From Kiloniellales bacterium (GTDB taxonomy: Bacteria; Pseudomonadota; Alphaproteobacteria; Kiloniellales; JAKSBE01), in contig JASJAL010000050.1 in assembly GCA_030067055.1 (NCBI GenBank), forward strand, positions 1 to 16,061: a DNA stretch of 16,061 nucleotides. Reading direction: 5' to 3'. The translations under genes and the position numbers were made by a program. The notes below the pieces were generated by a model, which was not told where the DNA came from, did not search any database, and saw only the letters and a list, made by a program, of their open reading frames with translations. This document shows, piece after piece, positions 14,176 through 16,061 of this stretch; positions within the stretch are counted from its first letter, which is position 1; the number at the start of each line of letters is the position of its first letter.

Positions 14176-15054
14176 TTGCGCCCCCTCGATTGGAACGATC
14201 TGCGCTACCTGCTCGCGGTGGCCCGCGGCGGCACCCTGGCCGGCGCCGCCAAGGCGCTGGGTGTCGACGACTCCACCGTCTCGCGCCGGGTCGCGCGGCT
14301 CGAGGCGCGGATTGAGGCCCGGCTCTTCGAGCGCGCCGGCGACGGCCGCTTACGTCCGACCCCGGCCGGCGCGGCGGCGGTGGAACGGGCGGAGCGGATG
14401 GAGCTGGAGGTCGAGGGGCTGCGCGACAGCGTCACCGGCGCCGACACGGTCTGCGCCGGCACGGTCCGCCTGACCTCAGTGCCCTTGCTGGTCAACCGCC
14501 TGCTGGTGCCGGCCCTGCCCGGTCTGTTGGATCGGCACCCGGCTCTGCACCTGGAGCTGGTCGCCGATCCCTCGGACCTCAGCCTCCGGCGCCGCGAGGC
14601 GGACATGGCGCTGCGCCTGGCCCGGCCGCGCAGCGGTGGGCGCAGCGTCCTCGCCCGGCGAATCGGCCGGCTGCGCTACGAGGTCTATGCCGCTACGTCG
14701 CTGCCCGCCGCAGACGCGGCGGCCCTGCCCTGGGTGACCTACGACGAAGCCTTCGCGCACCTGCCACAGGCCCGCTGGATCGGCGCCGACATCGAGTGCG
14801 GCGGCACGGCGGCCCGCTTCGTGGTCAACGACGGCGAGGCCCTGGTCGAGGCGGTCGCGGTCGGGCTCGGCAAGTCGCTCCTGCCCAGCGCAGTCGCCGC
14901 GCGCGACCCGCGTCTGGCCCGCCTCGTGGCCCCAGACGGCAAGTCGATCCTGGAGCGCGAGCTCTGGCTGCTGCTGCACAGGGAGCTGCGCGGCCTGGCC
15001 CGCATCGAGGCGGTCTCGGACTGGCTCTCCGGGCTAGTGGCGAAGGCGGGATAG
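14176..15054 (+). CDS. LysR-family transcriptional regulator
   Basis: This 292-residue LysR-type regulator has a DNA-binding winged helix-turn-helix at about 5-65, with the typical WNDLRYLLAVARGGTLAGAA opening and DDSTVSRRVARLEA recognition helix. It is followed by a ligand-binding domain of the periplasmic-binding-protein fold from about 90 to the end. Length is normal. Such proteins bind a small inducer and usually regulate a divergent gene, here the YciI-like gene. The start is unusual: TTG at 14176 has only a weak GAG-like ribosome binding site, whereas a strong AAGGAG lies at 14144-14149 in front of a short in-frame start-stop element. The real N terminus could therefore be a few residues longer. 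It is followed after 41 bases by the convergent oligopeptidase B gene; no clear terminator is visible between them. Confidence 0.92.
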   Translation: MRPLDWNDLRYLLAVARGGTLAGAAKALGVDDSTVSRRVARLEARIEARLFERAGDGRLRPTPAGAAAVERAERMELEVEGLRDSVTGADTVCAGTVRLTSVPLLVNRLLVPALPGLLDRHPALHLELVADPSDLSLRRREADMALRLARPRSGGRSVLARRIGRLRYEVYAATSLPAADAAALPWVTYDEAFAHLPQARWIGADIECGGTAARFVVNDGEALVEAVAVGLGKSLLPSAVAARDPRLARLVAPDGKSILERELWLLLHRELRGLARIEAVSDWLSGLVAKAG

Positions 15055-15095
15055 GGCCAGCATGGAGGGGCAACGCCGAGGCCTGCAAACCTGCC

Positions 15096-16061
15096 CTAAG
15101 CCTTGCCGAAGGCCATGAGCAGAAAGGTGTATTCCTCGGCGACCTCGTGGAGGCTTTCGTAGCGGCCGGACTTGCCGCCGTGGCCGGCGCCCATGTTGGT
15201 CTTGAGCAGCAGCAGGTTGTCGTCGGTCTTGGTCGCTCGCAGCTTAGCCGCCCACTTGGCCGGCTCCCAGTAGGTCACCCGCGGATCGTTGAGACCGGCG
15301 GTGATCAGCAGCGGCGGGTAGGCCTGGGCGCTGATCCGGTCGTAGGGCGAATAGCCGCGGATCAGTTCGAAGGCCGCCTGGTCGGTGATCGGGTCGCCCC
15401 ACTCCGGCCACTCCATGGGAGTCAGCGGCAGGCTGTCGTCCAGCATGGTGTTGAGCACGTCGACGAAGGGCACGTGGGCGACCGCCGCCCGCCAGAGCGC
15501 GGGCTCCGCGTTGACCGAGACGCCCATCAGGGTGCCGCCGGCGCTGCCGCCCGAGATCGAGATCCCGCCCTCGGTGGCGTAGCCCTCGGCGATCAGGTGC
15601 CGGGCGCAGTCGGCGAAGTCGTTGAAGGTGTTCTCGCGCTTGTCGAGCTTGCCGTCCTCGTACCAGTGGTAGCCGAGCTCGTCTCCGCCGCGAATGTGGG
15701 CGATGGCGTAGGCGAATCCCCGGTCTAGGAGGCTGAGGCGCGCGGTCGAGAAGCTCGGCGGCATGCCCATGCCATAGGCGCCGTAGCCGTAGAGGTGCAG
15801 CGCGCCCGAGCCGTCCGTCGGGAAGTCCTTCGCGTGGACCAGGGAGATCGGCACCGTCGTCCCGTCGCGCGCGGTGGCGAGCAGCCGCTTGGTGACGTAG
15901 CGCTCGGGATCGTAGCCGCTGGGGATCTCCTGGACCTTGCGGGTCTCGAGCTGACGGGTCGCGAGGTCGTAGTCGAAGACCGTCGGCGGCGTGACCATCG
16001 AGGTGTAGACCAGGCGCAGGCGGTCGATGGCGAACTCGGGGTTCTGGCCCAGGCCGGCGGC
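15096..16061 (-). CDS. ptrB: Oligopeptidase B (S9A family serine peptidase), C-terminal part
   Basis: This frame is open through the right edge and continues outside the window, so the start and the N-terminal beta-propeller are missing; about 321 residues are present of roughly 690 in the family. The visible part is the alpha/beta-hydrolase catalytic domain. The catalytic Ser is in GGSAGG (codon 15543-15545), the Asp in NDPRV (codon 15285-15287) and the His in GAGHGGKSGR (codon 15180-15182). The DRLRLVYTSMVTPPTVFDYD segment before the domain is typical of PtrB, which cleaves small peptides after basic residues in the cytoplasm. ALHLYGYGAYG and IAHIRGGDELG are other family marks. ATG at 15998 is internal, not the start. 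It is convergent with the LysR gene and appears independent. Confidence 0.93.
   Translation of the reverse strand, partial: AAGLGQNPEFAIDRLRLVYTSMVTPPTVFDYDLATRQLETRKVQEIPSGYDPERYVTKRLLATARDGTTVPISLVHAKDFPTDGSGALHLYGYGAYGMGMPPSFSTARLSLLDRGFAYAIAHIRGGDELGYHWYEDGKLDKRENTFNDFADCARHLIAEGYATEGGISISGGSAGGTLMGVSVNAEPALWRAAVAHVPFVDVLNTMLDDSLPLTPMEWPEWGDPITDQAAFELIRGYSPYDRISAQAYPPLLITAGLNDPRVTYWEPAKWAAKLRATKTDDNLLLLKTNMGAGHGGKSGRYESLHEVAEEYTFLLMAFGKA

Overview
This is a GC-rich chromosomal window, about two thirds G+C by eye, with G/C-ending codons. Its gene types (IorAB-type molybdenum hydroxylase, TerB-like protein, YciI, DinG-type helicase, ECF sigma cassette, PtrB) suit a free-living alphaproteobacterium, perhaps a Rhodospirillales-like lineage. 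That placement is inference: no rRNA or other phylogenetic marker is present. I see no tRNA, insertion sequence, prophage, CRISPR array or clear sign of recent transfer. Several genes seem to use TTG starts (1272, 3181, 11045, 14176).

Layout. Positions 48-4032 hold four plus-strand genes: a ZntB/CorA-type metal transporter, a DUF2252 kinase-fold-like protein with a signal peptide, a small DUF1622 membrane protein and a 2-oxoglutarate/Fe(II) oxygenase. A strong intrinsic terminator (4065-4092) closes the opposing minus-strand operon iorA-iorB, a two-subunit molybdenum hydroxylase with a Tat signal on the large subunit. Further minus-strand genes follow: a four-helix membrane protein, a TerB-like protein and a large DinG/XPD-type helicase with an iron-sulfur cluster motif. 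The helicase is divergent from a plus-strand cassette at 11045-12701: ECF sigma factor, one-pass anti-sigma factor and a membrane-anchored periplasmic LTxxQ protein. Next come a small possible winged-helix protein and a hypothetical protein of 190 residues. A YciI-like gene (minus) is divergent from a LysR regulator (plus). The window ends inside a minus-strand oligopeptidase B gene whose N-terminal half lies outside.

How the genes work together. The clearest functional unit is the sigma/anti-sigma/periplasmic sensor cassette. It resembles the logic of CnrYXH-type envelope or metal signalling, but the gene order differs, no zinc-binding motif is visible in the anti-sigma factor, and the sensor has a single histidine. 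iorA-iorB is a second clear unit: an exported hydroxylase that probably passes electrons to a periplasmic or membrane acceptor. The other genes look like independent housekeeping or accessory genes. No wholly new multi-gene system can be claimed from sequence alone. The best candidates for a second look are the sigma cassette, the exported DUF2252 protein, the start-stop leader before the LysR gene, and several well-formed inverted or direct repeats in the intergenic regions.
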